Assembly: GCA_950295325.1 (NCBI GenBank)
Contig: OX485806.1
Coordinates: forward strand, 10,664,001 to 10,728,000
Length of the DNA: 64,000 nt
Source of the DNA: Polytrichum commune
Lineage: Eukaryota; Streptophyta; Polytrichopsida; Polytrichales; Polytrichaceae
Reading direction: 5' to 3'
Part shown: one piece after another, positions 26,889 to 37,493 of the stretch
Position numbering within the stretch: the first letter of the stretch is position 1
How the letters are laid out: each line of letters opens with the position of its first letter
The notes under the pieces: generated by a model
Databases searched by the model: none
The model's input: the letters and a program-made list of their open reading frames with translations, nothing else
Told to the model about the DNA's origin: nothing
Translations under genes and position numbers: made by a program

Positions 26889-27013
26889 GGGTTAGTTTCC
26901 ACGCAGGCCGCTTTGCCCACACCAGATTCTAGTGGAAACGTAGATTCCACTAAGTGGCATCTACATCCCCACTAGAATCTGGTGGGCAAAGCGGCCTACA
27001 TGAAAACAAACCC
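26889..27013. repeat. Long near-perfect hairpin
   Basis: The left arm carries GGCCGCTTTGCCCAC then ACCAGATTCTAGTGG (26907-26936). The right arm carries its inverse CCACTAGAATCTGGT then GGGCAAAGCGGCC (26969-26996). The only differences are a two-base offset in the left arm and a few mismatches towards the outside (TTAGTTTCCACGCA against TACATGAAAACAAA inverted). The loop holds a smaller palindrome (GTAGATTCCACT / AAGTGGCATCTAC). Total size is about 110-125 bp. It could be a foldback MITE or a small-RNA precursor; neither is proven. Confidence 0.8.
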
Positions 27014-28736
27014 TTGGAAACCATGAAACGCGGAATCTCATATATATTACCCACCCACACAAAGAATTTACCGAACTCAATCCTAGCTTGATCGAAATCA
27101 TAACACCCTGTAGATTCCCAATGGGATCTTGATCAGGAACAAGTGATTCGACTCTGATAAATGCACTTAAAACCTCGCGCATCATGAGGTGACACGAATG
27201 CCGAAATTGTTGATCATTAGTGTAACCTAACATACACCTCGTGATAGAGAAGGCGACATTAATAACACATTGCAACACCGCTAATTACCATGGAACGGTA
27301 GAATGCCATTATTCCACCGACCCTATTCACATGAGCACTTTACAAGGGTCAAGTGCACACTTTCAAGTAAAAGAGAGGCGACTCCCCCACAAAAGCTTGA
27401 CCATGTGGGCGTCGCCTTTGAAGTCCGGTCTTACAATTGACCCCATGGCTGGGCCGCAGCCCAAGGCTTTTGACATTGTCGTGACCCTTTGCAATCGCGA
27501 CCTTAGTTTGTCCCTTTTATTCTCCTCAATGTCAATGATTCTATGCCAACATTTCTAAGCCTCGAGCGGCTTAATAAGGTTGCTTATTAGGGTTGGACTA
27601 CGTGTTCAAAGTTTGTTGAGTATGCTAGGTTCAACGATCGACAAGATTGGAGGGACCTATATGATCGTTCACGAGGGGGGAACAATCGTTTATTTTGACA
27701 ATGAATCAGATCTTCATGTGAGATCCAGAACCTATGAAAAGAGTGATGACAACTTTAGTGTGGATTTGTTGATATTGTTGTTTTAGTTACATGTGAAACA
27801 TCCTAAGAGAAGTGGGTGTGGAGCTAAGATTGTTTAGTGTTTGACCCACTTAATTATCTTAGGTGTGGAGACTGGCCAAGTTTAAGGTGAGTGCACCCAT
27901 AACACATATTTAAGCAAAACTTGACAAAGTCCAAGTCAAGAATCGTAACATGTTGAATTCTATCATAGGTACCTACAATAAGATTGTATGTTAAGATCCT
28001 CCAACAAAATTAAAGAGTTGATTATGATAATATTTTAGCTAATTTTTTAAATTTTTTGGTCATTATTCAACGTTTATTTTATATATTTATCATAAAAAAC
28101 AAAAAAAATTACATCACATGTTGATAGCATAACATTCATGTAATCACTAAGGATTCACACATCTTCCATAAAGTTTAAGTATATCAGGAGTGTGATGTAG
28201 GATCCTATGATAGAATTGAAGTAGCCAAAAAGTCCATATTAACTTAAATACAACATCCATCGTGGATACTTTGAGCAATTCAGGGTAAGTAAGGGGTTTG
28301 ATAACGAAATAAAAACTTTGTAAGCATTTGAGTGAACCCAAACGAGGAACATAAAAGTCAAAACTGATCTTTTTGCGTTCCATATTGGAATTGTATGACT
28401 TTCTTGAAGTAAGACTCATTGACAATCTATATTGTCTATGGTGTTTGGTTTATGGTCAATTTGGGCCTCTCACACTCCTGACCCCCTTGGGCAATGAAGT
28501 GTAAGGATCAATGTTTTTGACATGCCAATTAAAAATGACAACCCTCGATTTGCATAGCCATTTTTCTACGTCTAGAGGACTAAGCTAGACCTTCATGATT
28601 TCAAAGAGGCTAAGTGATTAAGTTCATACCTTCACATATGACTCCTAAGCAACTCCAAGACTTACAAACAATGGTACAACCCAAAGGTACGGTGACACAA
28701 ACTTTCAAGTTCAAACATGCTTATGAACTACACTAA

Positions 28737-28862
28737 ATATGATATTTAGTGTCACCAATTCTAGTTGTCTTGCTCAATACTAACTGTAAACCATGGTATA
28801 GTGTCACCAACACTAGATGTTAGCCCAACATTATTTGTCATTCCTTGTACTTTTTGGGGGGA
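28737..28862 (-). repeat. Dispersed repeat family D, partial inverted copy
   Basis: Starts with the palindrome CTACACTAAATATGATATTT and continues ATTCTAGTTGTCTTGCTCAA, ACTAACTGTAAACCATGGTA and TCATTCCTTGTACTTTTT, the reverse complement of the right 130 bp of the copies at 18815 and 49415. Confidence 0.75.
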
Positions 28863-29690
28863 CACTAATTTCATAGCGTATAGAAATTTAGTATCACCAT
28901 CACTAATTTCACACATGGACTATTAGCCCACCCCCACTAAATTGGATGATGAGTGTAGTGAAAGTTTGGCGCTCTTCCTAAGGGCCATTTCACACATGAG
29001 ACTGAGAGCCCGTGACCATTACACGTCATGCACCGTCATTGGTGGAAAAGGTAGAGTTGGTCCAAGTTTGCTCCACACTACGCTTGAGGGACCAACGGAG
29101 TAAGTATGTGAATGCAAGATGGATGCAAAGTCTACATGGATTCCTACGTGGCATCGAATGGATCATGTTTCATGGTCACTTGGACTATTTTCAAAAACCA
29201 CCTCTTGGAGGTAGGCCTAACACAAAATCGGGAGACCATGGCACTCCGAACGCTCACAACCGTTGATTTATTCTACTTTATCATGCATGAGGACCCGCAT
29301 GTATAGAAATTCATTGAAATAGCATTTGGTTGGGGGCCCGGTGACATATGACTTCACACTTACACTTGAGGGTCCGTGACCACACTACATGGCTTTGGAG
29401 TGTGTTGGGACGGCCTTTGGACACTTTCTTTTGGGTTGTCACAATTTCACGGTCACGGCTCTTGGCTCGTGTGTGAAGTGGCCCTAAGACCTCGACTTGG
29501 AGGACATCATCTTGCCAACACCAAAAGTCTTGTGAGGTCAACGTGTCACATGTGTGCCACAAAAAGGGAGATATATGACATTCAATGCAAAACACGCCAT
29601 TTTTGACACTTAGCTTATAAAAATGATGTTAAGAACTACCATTGAAAGAAGAGAGTGAAGTCAAGAACTAAATAATTAGTTGTAACAGTG

Positions 29691-31683
29691 CTTCACTCTT
29701 TTTCCCACAAAGAGAACATGATTGTACTACAGTAGGGGAGGGGGAGAAAACAACAACATCCTCTCCCGTCCACTGGACGGGACATAGATTCAGCGGACGG
29801 CCACCAACCATCCGTGTCAACCTGTTGGCCCCGCCACCCACGACCAGAGGACACAAGCCAGTGCTGGAGCCGCTCACCAGACGGCGTCCGGAGTCTGAAC
29901 CATCGTTATTGAGAAGGGGGGGCGGAAGCGGAGAACTTAGGTCGCCGTCCGTAGGTCGTGCGCCGCACTCCGCATCACCTACCCCGGCGTGGACTCACTG
30001 CAATGAATTCCTGAAACGGTGAAAGGGCTATTTGGAAGTTCCGTGGGCGCCATTCCGGGATTGCAACAAGGTTAGGGAGCTCTTGTATCTCTTGAAGAGC
30101 GTTCTGAAGAATCTCCTTGTGTTGGTGAGGAGAATCCTTTTCGGTGTCCTCCTTCAACAAGGCCGAAGGTACGAACTCTGTTCTGTGGTTGCCAAATTTG
30201 GTGGAGTTTGATTGCAATCTCCCTTTCTAAGGGCAATCTCCCTCTCTAAGTTTAAGGTATGCTGGAAGGTGTTTTCTGTACTTTGGAATTTTTTGTTCTT
30301 GGCTTGATCGATCGATTGAAGGAAATTACTCTGTTTCGTGGATGCCGAATTGGTGGAGTTGAGTGATTCTTCCGGAGGTGGCTGGGGAACGATGTTTCTT
30401 AATTTAGTGTGAGGTATCTTAGAAGGTGTGTCTAAACGTAGCAATCTGGTTTTCCTTTATCTTTATCACTTAATGCGTATACTAGTTGGATTGTAATTGG
30501 TTCATACTGTGTTGAGAGTCTTTGAAGTACGGAGGAGCTATTATTGCTTCTGTGAAGATAAGTAAACTGTCGTGTGACATTTTGTCTGTAGTTTGCTACT
30601 CGAGTATAGTGGGAGGTGTTACTGTAGTTTCGCATCTGGTGTTCTGTGCTTCATCATTCGATTCAATGAATGACTCGTGGATGTTGAACTGGTGGAGTTG
30701 AGTGATTCTTTCGGAGCCGACTGTGGAACGATGTTTCTTAATTGAGTGTGAGGTATATTAGGTGTTTCTAAGCGTAGAAATATGGTGTGCCTTCTGAAAT
30801 GCGTATAATAATTGGATTGTAATTGGTTCATACTGTGTTGAGAGCCTTTGAAGTACGGAGGAGCTATCATTGCTTCTGTGAAGATTAGTAAACTGTCATG
30901 TGGCAATTTGTCTTTAATTTGTCACTCGAGGTCGGGATTTCCGAGTGTAGTGGAAGGTGTTGCTATCGTTTGGAATGTCTTGTTCTTTGCTCCGTCGATT
31001 GAATGGAAGAGATTTGTTTTGTGGATGCCGAATTGGGTGGAGTTGAGTGATTCTTCCGAATCCGACTGTGGAACGGTCTTTGTTTAGTGTGAGGTGTTTT
31101 AGGGGGTATTGTAGGGGAGGTTTTTCTATGCGTTGAAATCTGGTGTACCTTCCTTGATGGGATGAAATTAAGAAATCTGTTCCCTGGATACCGAATTGGT
31201 CGACTTGAGGTCAACTGACTGTAGAACGGTGCTTTTAAGGCGTTTCTAGGCTTTGTAATTTGGTGCGCAATTATTTCATTCTTTGTTGAGAGTCTTTGGA
31301 GTACGGAGTAGCAACTAATGCTTTCTGTGAAGGTTAGTTAACTGGTCCTCTGGCATTGTGTCTGTAATTTGTCACTTGAGGTCGGGATTTCCGTGTCCGG
31401 GGTGCTTTTAGTAGTTGGAAATTCTTGTTCCTATAATCGGCAACTTTAGTTTTGCTTTTGTTCGTTCTTGATTTCTGTGTTCGCCAGCTGCTCAACGTTC
31501 GAATCTATGGCCTGATTGTCCATAGAAGAGTTAGTCCGCGTCTACAAAAAGAATAATTCGCATGAGCTTATGTTACCAATCTGCAGTCCTACCTCTGTCG
31601 ACAATCAAATTTTGCCATCATCGTGCCTTCATATAATTTCCTCTTACGGAACTGTTTTTTACAGGATCAAGCTATAGAGAAAG
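29691..31683 (+). promoter_or_regulatory. Promoter, leader and leader intron of ACLA, with a tandem array
   Basis: A GC-rich stretch at about 29740-30010 is the likely promoter and first leader exon. A 3' splice site TTTTTTACAG ends at 31664, 20 bp before the start codon, so the leader is interrupted by an intron of more than 1 kb. Inside it, 30170-31440 is a tandem array of about 340-bp units. Landmarks recur near 30180, 30340, 30680, 31020 and in part 31190: GTGGATGCCGAATTGGTGGA, GTTGAGTGATTCTTCCGGA, TAGTGTGAGGT and GTTGAGAGTCTTTGAAGTAC. Leader introns often raise expression in plants; whether the array matters is unknown. Confidence 0.6.
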
Positions 31684-34600
31684 ATGGCAAGGAAGAAAAT
31701 CAGAGAGTATGACTCAAAGCGTATCTTCAAAGAACATCTGAAGCGGCTAGCTGGCATTGCTGTGGATATTCAGGCTGCTCAGGTTGGTTGTTCATCTTAA
31801 CACTTCCTTACTACTAGTTTCGTGTGGTCGTGGGCAGCTAACGTAAAGCAATCAGTTCAATACTTGATTTGACAGCAGTTACTTCAAATTATTACCACTC
31901 CTAGCGGCTTATAAATTCTAATTCCATAACCGACGGATAAGGGACTTCACTTCAGGGTGATTGTTTTCAAGCAAGTGCGTATCAGTGATAGTACATTTAC
32001 GTAATGTCTTGTGTGCTGTTTTGGATTATCAGGTTACGGAATCTACAGATTTCGATGAACTGCCAGACAACGAGCCATGGCTGAATTCTACTCGTCTGGT
32101 GGTCAAGCCGGACATGTTATTTGGCAAGCGTGGTAAAAGTGGCTTGGTGAGCATTTTTTGGGTCCAAATCTATGACTTAGTTGAAGTCAATTTCTTCCTC
32201 CTAACACCCATTTGACATACTGGAACTAGATAGTAAAGATACACGGTGATTCATCTCTTTTTATGCAAACAAATTGCAATTCAAATTGAACGAGACCTTT
32301 TATGCAATAGCTTGAAGGAAAGGAAGCAAGTTTTGTCCATCACATAAAACAAATGGCAACTTATGCACAATTGGAATTTTATGGTCCCGTGTTTCTAGAT
32401 TGATTGGCGTCCCCATTGTCTGCCTTAACTCTTGTCCTGATGTGGTGCAGGTTGCTCTGAATCTGGACTTGGCTGGTGTGGAATCGTTCGTGAAGGAGCG
32501 GTTAGGCAAAGAGGTATAGTTGTTGGCTGAATTTGTTTCCTGCCAATCTAAAAAGTATGAGGAGTTCCTACGGACTATCCATCAGATGCCTCCAACATTT
32601 CTTAAATTTGTCATTTTTTTCTGTCATCAGGTCGATATGAGTGGAACAAGAGGCCCGATCACTACCTTCATAGTTGAGCCTTTTATCCCTCATAGTGATG
32701 AGTACTATCTGTCCATCGTATCAGACCGACTTGGAACGAATCTGAGTTTTTCCGAGTGTGGAGGCATAGATATCGAGGAGAACTGGGACAAGGTGAGTTC
32801 ACAGATATGCTTCTGCTTGTATAGTGCACTGAGAACCTAGTCGTCATTTCTAAAGAATGCGCCAAATAACATATGACTTATATTACCTACGTGTTTGTGT
32901 GTTCTTCTTTCTATGCAATGTAAAGGACCAATCACTAAAACTACAGTTGGTGGGTTCCAGGTCAAGTCTGTGTTTATTCCAACTGAGAAGGCACTTACCT
33001 CGGAGCTTTGTGCCCCTTTGATCGCTACACTTGCTTTGGAGGTAATTTGCATTCTGTCTCTCCTGTAAAAATAGCTCTTAGGGCTCCAGAGTATGATTCC
33101 CTGGAAATTCTTGCTTTTGAGAAAATGTCAATTCTTGCTCGTCATTTTTTTAGTGCGGTGTGCATGTGTCCTTAATCTGACGACTCATGAAAGATTTAAA
33201 TTCATACAAGTCTGTTTGTATCGACCTAGCATCCAGGTTCTAGTCGCCAACACTCATTCTGTGTACCTATCATATGAGACGCAGTAAAATAATAGTTTTT
33301 TTGCTCCTTGCAGATTCGACCTACAATTGAATCATTTTTGAAAGGTTCCTTCGCTGTCTTTCAAGGTGCAATTGAAACCCTTTTATGCTGTAGACTCGTT
33401 GTAGACACTGTCAAACTTTTAAGTCCACCCTCTCGGCTTTACACTCAACTGATTTTTATGGAGTTTTGCATATGCAGATTTGGACTTCACTCTGCTGGAA
33501 ATGAACCCATTTACAATTGTCAATGGTACTCCTTATCCATTGGACATGCGTGGCGAATTAGATGACACTGCCTTATTTAAGAATTTCAAAAAGTAAGCCG
33601 AACTTCCATTCACTCTTTCAGTTAACTATTAAATAATATTGTGATAATTGTTGGAATTATATTTTGGTTCTCAGGAACAGCTAGCATTAGAATCCATGAA
33701 GGGCTGTTGATTATACAAGTGTTAGTGTACTAGCATTTCTAATGAAAACGAGTCGCTCTTTATGTAGAGAATATTTGTAAGTATGAAAAGAACCGAGTGA
33801 ATTGAGATTCGGTTGGGGTTGGTTGTGCAGGTGGGGGAATGTGGAGTTTCCGCTGCCGTTTGGAAGAACCATGAGTCCTGCGGAGGAGAGCATTCATAGA
33901 ATGGATGAAAAGGTGGGATACAAATTGTATTTCTACGACAGACCAGGCCAGATTACATACAGAAACTTATATTCAAGTGTCTGGACGCATTCGCTATATT
34001 TCAAGCTGACTAACATTTGTTTGTATTTGCATGTAGACTGGGGCGTCCTTAAAATTGACAATTCTGAACCCCAAAGGACGCATTTGGACTATGGTTGCTG
34101 GAGGTGGTGCAAGTGTCATCTATGCTGATACAGTAAGTATAACTGCAGATTCGGCCTATATTTGTCATACTGAAGAAGATGATTGCATGCTGAGTTCCAA
34201 ACATGCAGTTTCGTGACCAGGGAAGAAAAAGAAGTTCTGCATACACAGAAGCTGCATGATTAGATAAATTGCCAGCTGAGGATCCTTGGGGACTTCAAAG
34301 TTGAACACGTTAGCTATTGAATTTTGGACCTGTTGTGAAAGTCTGACGCTATTAAATATCTCAGGTTGGGGATCTGGGCTATGCCCACGAGCTTGGCAAC
34401 TACGCAGAGTACAGCGGAGCTCCTAATGAGGAAGAAACCTTGCAATACGCTCGTGCTCTCATTGATGTAATGTTACAAACCCACTTGAGTTGTGTTCTCC
34501 CAATTTTCTTTTCTTGCACTTTTCAAAATTATTGTTACTAGTCGCAATCCTATACCCTCTCAAATCCTTAACTCATCAGCTGCCATAACACAATTTGCAA

Positions 34601-35918
34601 AGAGACATGTCCTTAATCTTTGCAAACAAGTCAGCCAGTCAACTAGAAGGTGCAGACGTATAAATACATGCATGCTTAGGCTACATTTATGAGTTGCATT
34701 TCCAGAGTGCAGAGCAAGGAACTTCTTTTGAGATGCACAGTATCTTCAGTCTAACTTTGGTAGACTTGGTGTTGTCAACCAGTGTGCAACTGCAAACCCT
34801 GATGGTCGCAAGAGAGCATTGGTGGTGGGAGGAGGCATTGCCAACTTTACTGATGTTGCTGCCACTTTTAATGGTATCATTCGAGCTTTGCGTGAGAAGG
34901 TATGTTGTCTATTGAATAGGTTGTAGATTGCTGAAGGAAGATATGCATTTTAAGTATTTTTATGGTGTATACACATTTCCAAAGACTGAATACATTCTCG
35001 ATTCTTCTGTTTCAGCAATCTCATCTCAAGGCAGCAAGGGTCAACATCTATGTCCGGAGAGGAGGCCCAAACTACCAGAAAGGCCTTGCAAACATGCGCT
35101 CTCTTGGCGAGGAAACCGGGGTCCCTATTGAGGTATTACACAACTCTCTAATATGAGCATTACATTGTTGAAAAAGGTTGCAGAGACTCTTTTGATTGAT
35201 CTTCGGCATAACTGGCCGCTCATCCACTTGGAGAGTGCTTCCGCACCTTCGTGTGCTTATCTATCCACGTTGAGAACATGTTCTCCATAACTTCCAATTG
35301 TCGTTCATGAGCAGACCTGTAAAGCCCATGAACGACTCTGAGTAGGTGGGTGTCTCACTGCTACTGCAGCTTGTCATTCACTCTCCTCTTGTCAATTATG
35401 ATGTCCACTAGTTTGAGTCCATACAGTCTCGACCCATTGCACTTCCGGGCCATCCTGCACCCATCCACTCAACATGCCGACGTCAAAAGCCGGCCGTTTT
35501 GGAAAGGTTTGAACGTCAACGGCCTCACCAACCATGTGCCCTCACCGTTCAACCTTTCCAAAATGTGAAGTCATTAGACTGCACCTCTTTTTGGGCATGG
35601 ATGATGTCTTCTACATCTAGGGCGGTATGTAGGCACTGTTGAAGTATAACACAATTGAAATCCCTTCACACCTTCACCCTATATTGAACAAATGCTAGAA
35701 TGCAATAGGTAGGACTCATAGGGCATGTATTTTGTTCTGCCTGACAAATCTAGCAGGAGAATTTGTTTTCCAGCTTGTTTGCACTTGCTCATTGTTATCA
35801 ATATCTATCGTTTGGTCTCCAATGGGTTATGTGGGAATATGCATAGGTATATGGACCAGATGCAAGTATGACTGGGATTTGCAAAGAAGCCATCGATTAC
35901 ATCAGCGCAAGGGATTGA
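31684..35918 (+). CDS. ACLA: ATP-citrate lyase subunit A
   Basis: Thirteen coding exons: 31684-31782, 32033-32146, 32451-32513, 32631-32792, 32961-33041, 33314-33365, 33478-33592, 33831-33912, 34037-34132, 34365-34466, 34783-34899, 35016-35132, 35847-35918. They total 1272 nt, 423 aa, the usual length of plant ACLA. Recognisable segments: [13 protein letters not shown] at the start, [118 protein letters not shown], and [11 protein letters not shown]. Known of the enzyme: with subunit B it cleaves cytosolic citrate with CoA and ATP to acetyl-CoA and oxaloacetate, supplying elongation of fatty acids, waxes and isoprenoids. Subunit A holds the ATP-grasp part; the phosphorylated His is in subunit B. 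No damage is seen in the reading frame. Intron 12 (35133-35846) has a small hairpin. Confidence 0.98.
35493..35565. repeat. Inverted repeat in ACLA intron 12
   Basis: TTTTGGAAAGGTTTGAACG near 35497 is inverted as CGTTCAACCTTTCCAAAA near 35546. The arms are about 18 bp with one bulge and a loop of roughly 30 bp. It may be the end of a decayed foldback element. Confidence 0.65.
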
Positions 35919-36950
35919 GCTCTCTTGCAGTGTGTCATTTCCCAGTAAATAATATTCAGATCCTAGATGAATATATATATATATATACACAGTATCAGCA
36001 GCTTGGTTTTCACTGCACACGTGTTTAATTCGCTTGGCAACTTTCTCAGCAATGTTAGATATCAGGATCAAATTTTTACAGCATTGTTATTGTAGATCTT
36101 TCTTAGACAACATATTCGTAACAAGGTTTCCTCTTGTTGCACAAGCGATGTTGGAGAATGGCAGGCAGTTCAAAGAGGAACTTGGCAATTTAAATCAAAA
36201 GTTTCAAACACACTGAAAATCTTTAGCTGATGGAAGTGTGCAGTCCTGTTGGTTCAATGCTTGATTATTCTCTATAGAACTTTGATGTGCTTTTTGAAGA
36301 GCTTCTATTGAAGCATGATTTGAAGACCTTATTTGGAGTTGGAACAAGCAATATTATTGATGACTGTCACATAATAGTTTCAAAATGGTTATTTTCCATA
36401 TTTTAACCATAAGTCCACTAAAGATTGAAATCGCTTGAACTTTGGTTTGATCAGCTTAAATTACTCCTTTGGTGAGATGAATTCACAGAAGGGCAAACTC
36501 GATTTCATGATTTTACAAACCAATTTAGCAATAGGTTCTACCGATTTCATTGGAATCATGAACCAAGTTCATTACACAGAGACAACCAATTTAACTTGAA
36601 GTTCAACCAATTTCACTACATGTTGTGAACAATTACATGGTTTGGTACCCATATTCACAATTTCATAAATTGATTTCATGAACTTTATAACTTTCTGTCA
36701 CAAAGAACAATCATCATATATGAGGTTCTCCTAATCTCTCCCACAACTAGCTTTATCAAAATTTCAATTGACCTCTCTTAATTTAACCTTGGAGCATGTC
36801 TACAGTAATTGCTTGTACATCATGGTTACCTAATAATGTTCGATAAATTTGGAGATCATTTTGTCATACATGGCTTTTGATGTGTCTGAATATCCATTAC
36901 AACAATGATTATAACGACATTCCTGCCGTGATTATAATGGGTGGTCATAC
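35919..36950 (+). other. ACLA 3' untranslated region and intergenic DNA
   Basis: Downstream of the ACLA stop the sequence is AT-rich with no coding signal. From about 36420 to 36690 it is dense in TTTCATGAA-like words (GATTTCATGATTTTAC, TTTCATTGGAATCATGAACC). Similar sequence lies inverted at 49780-50060. This looks like an old repeat. The LINE starts at about 36.95 kb. Confidence 0.4.
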
Positions 36951-37179
36951 AATCCATCCTAGTTGGGATAGGGGTGGGTGGAGAATGGTGTATTTATCAA
37001 GTTTTCGGTTGGTGGCTTCTACAACAAATATATCAATACAGTAAGTGAATTCAATAATTTGTACTTTGAGGCTTGGGTTGGGAGTGAAGGGTGGTTTATC
37101 TATAGGTGGGGCTCCTAAGATGCATATTATATTGGATCTAAGTCGAGTTGGGCATTTATATCTTGGTAGATAGCATGTG

Positions 37180-37491
37180 CATGAGTAGCCATGAGGGTAT
37201 ATATGGTGTTGTCAAGTGTGGGGTCTTTAATTTTATGGGAGTTGATTAGGGTAAAGCAACGGGCTGTAGGGTGGGCTGGTAATGTGTTCGCTAGTGCGTG
37301 TACTCCTTTTTTGTGTCAGTTTGTCCTTAGATTGTTTATGTGTTTATTGATGCAACATGATAGTAGGTGGAGGCATGTGTCATTTTGATGGGATGTGCAT
37401 AGGTTACATGTTAGGGTTATGTCTTGTTTGAGAATGTGATTTTTTTGGTAGTTCCCTAAGTATCTCCCATATCTAAATTTGAGGATTTGTG
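37180..37491 (-). pseudogene. C-terminal Cys/His segment of the LINE polyprotein
   Basis: The minus-strand frame reads LKFRYGRYLGN then TCNLCTSHQNDTCLHLLSCC. This matches the LKFR...GN...C-x2-C-x7-C-x-H-x4-C tail found after RNase H in I-clade elements. It ends at the TA where the pogo-like element inserted. The matching upstream residues lie on the far side of that insertion at 39433-39640. Confidence 0.75.
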
Positions 37492-37493
37492 TA

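Larger units (their letters stand above)
25611..29690. other. Intergenic DNA between divergent aminotransferase and ACLA genes
   Basis: AT-rich repeats with no supported gene. It holds the long hairpin at 26889-27013, a copy of the TGTGAGGTCAC family (27580-27670), a partial inverted copy of family D (28737-28860), and a region at 28980-29490 rich in family-B MITE ends (CACACTTGAGGGTCCGTGACC-like). A frame around 25950-26080 reads LFDGNYIWSHSLKIQAW, faintly like the gag start of Copia elements, too weak to call. Confidence 0.45.

Noticed and set aside
35979-36071. Additional ACLA exon downstream
   Set aside because: The ACLA frame ends at 35918 with the expected full length of 423 aa.
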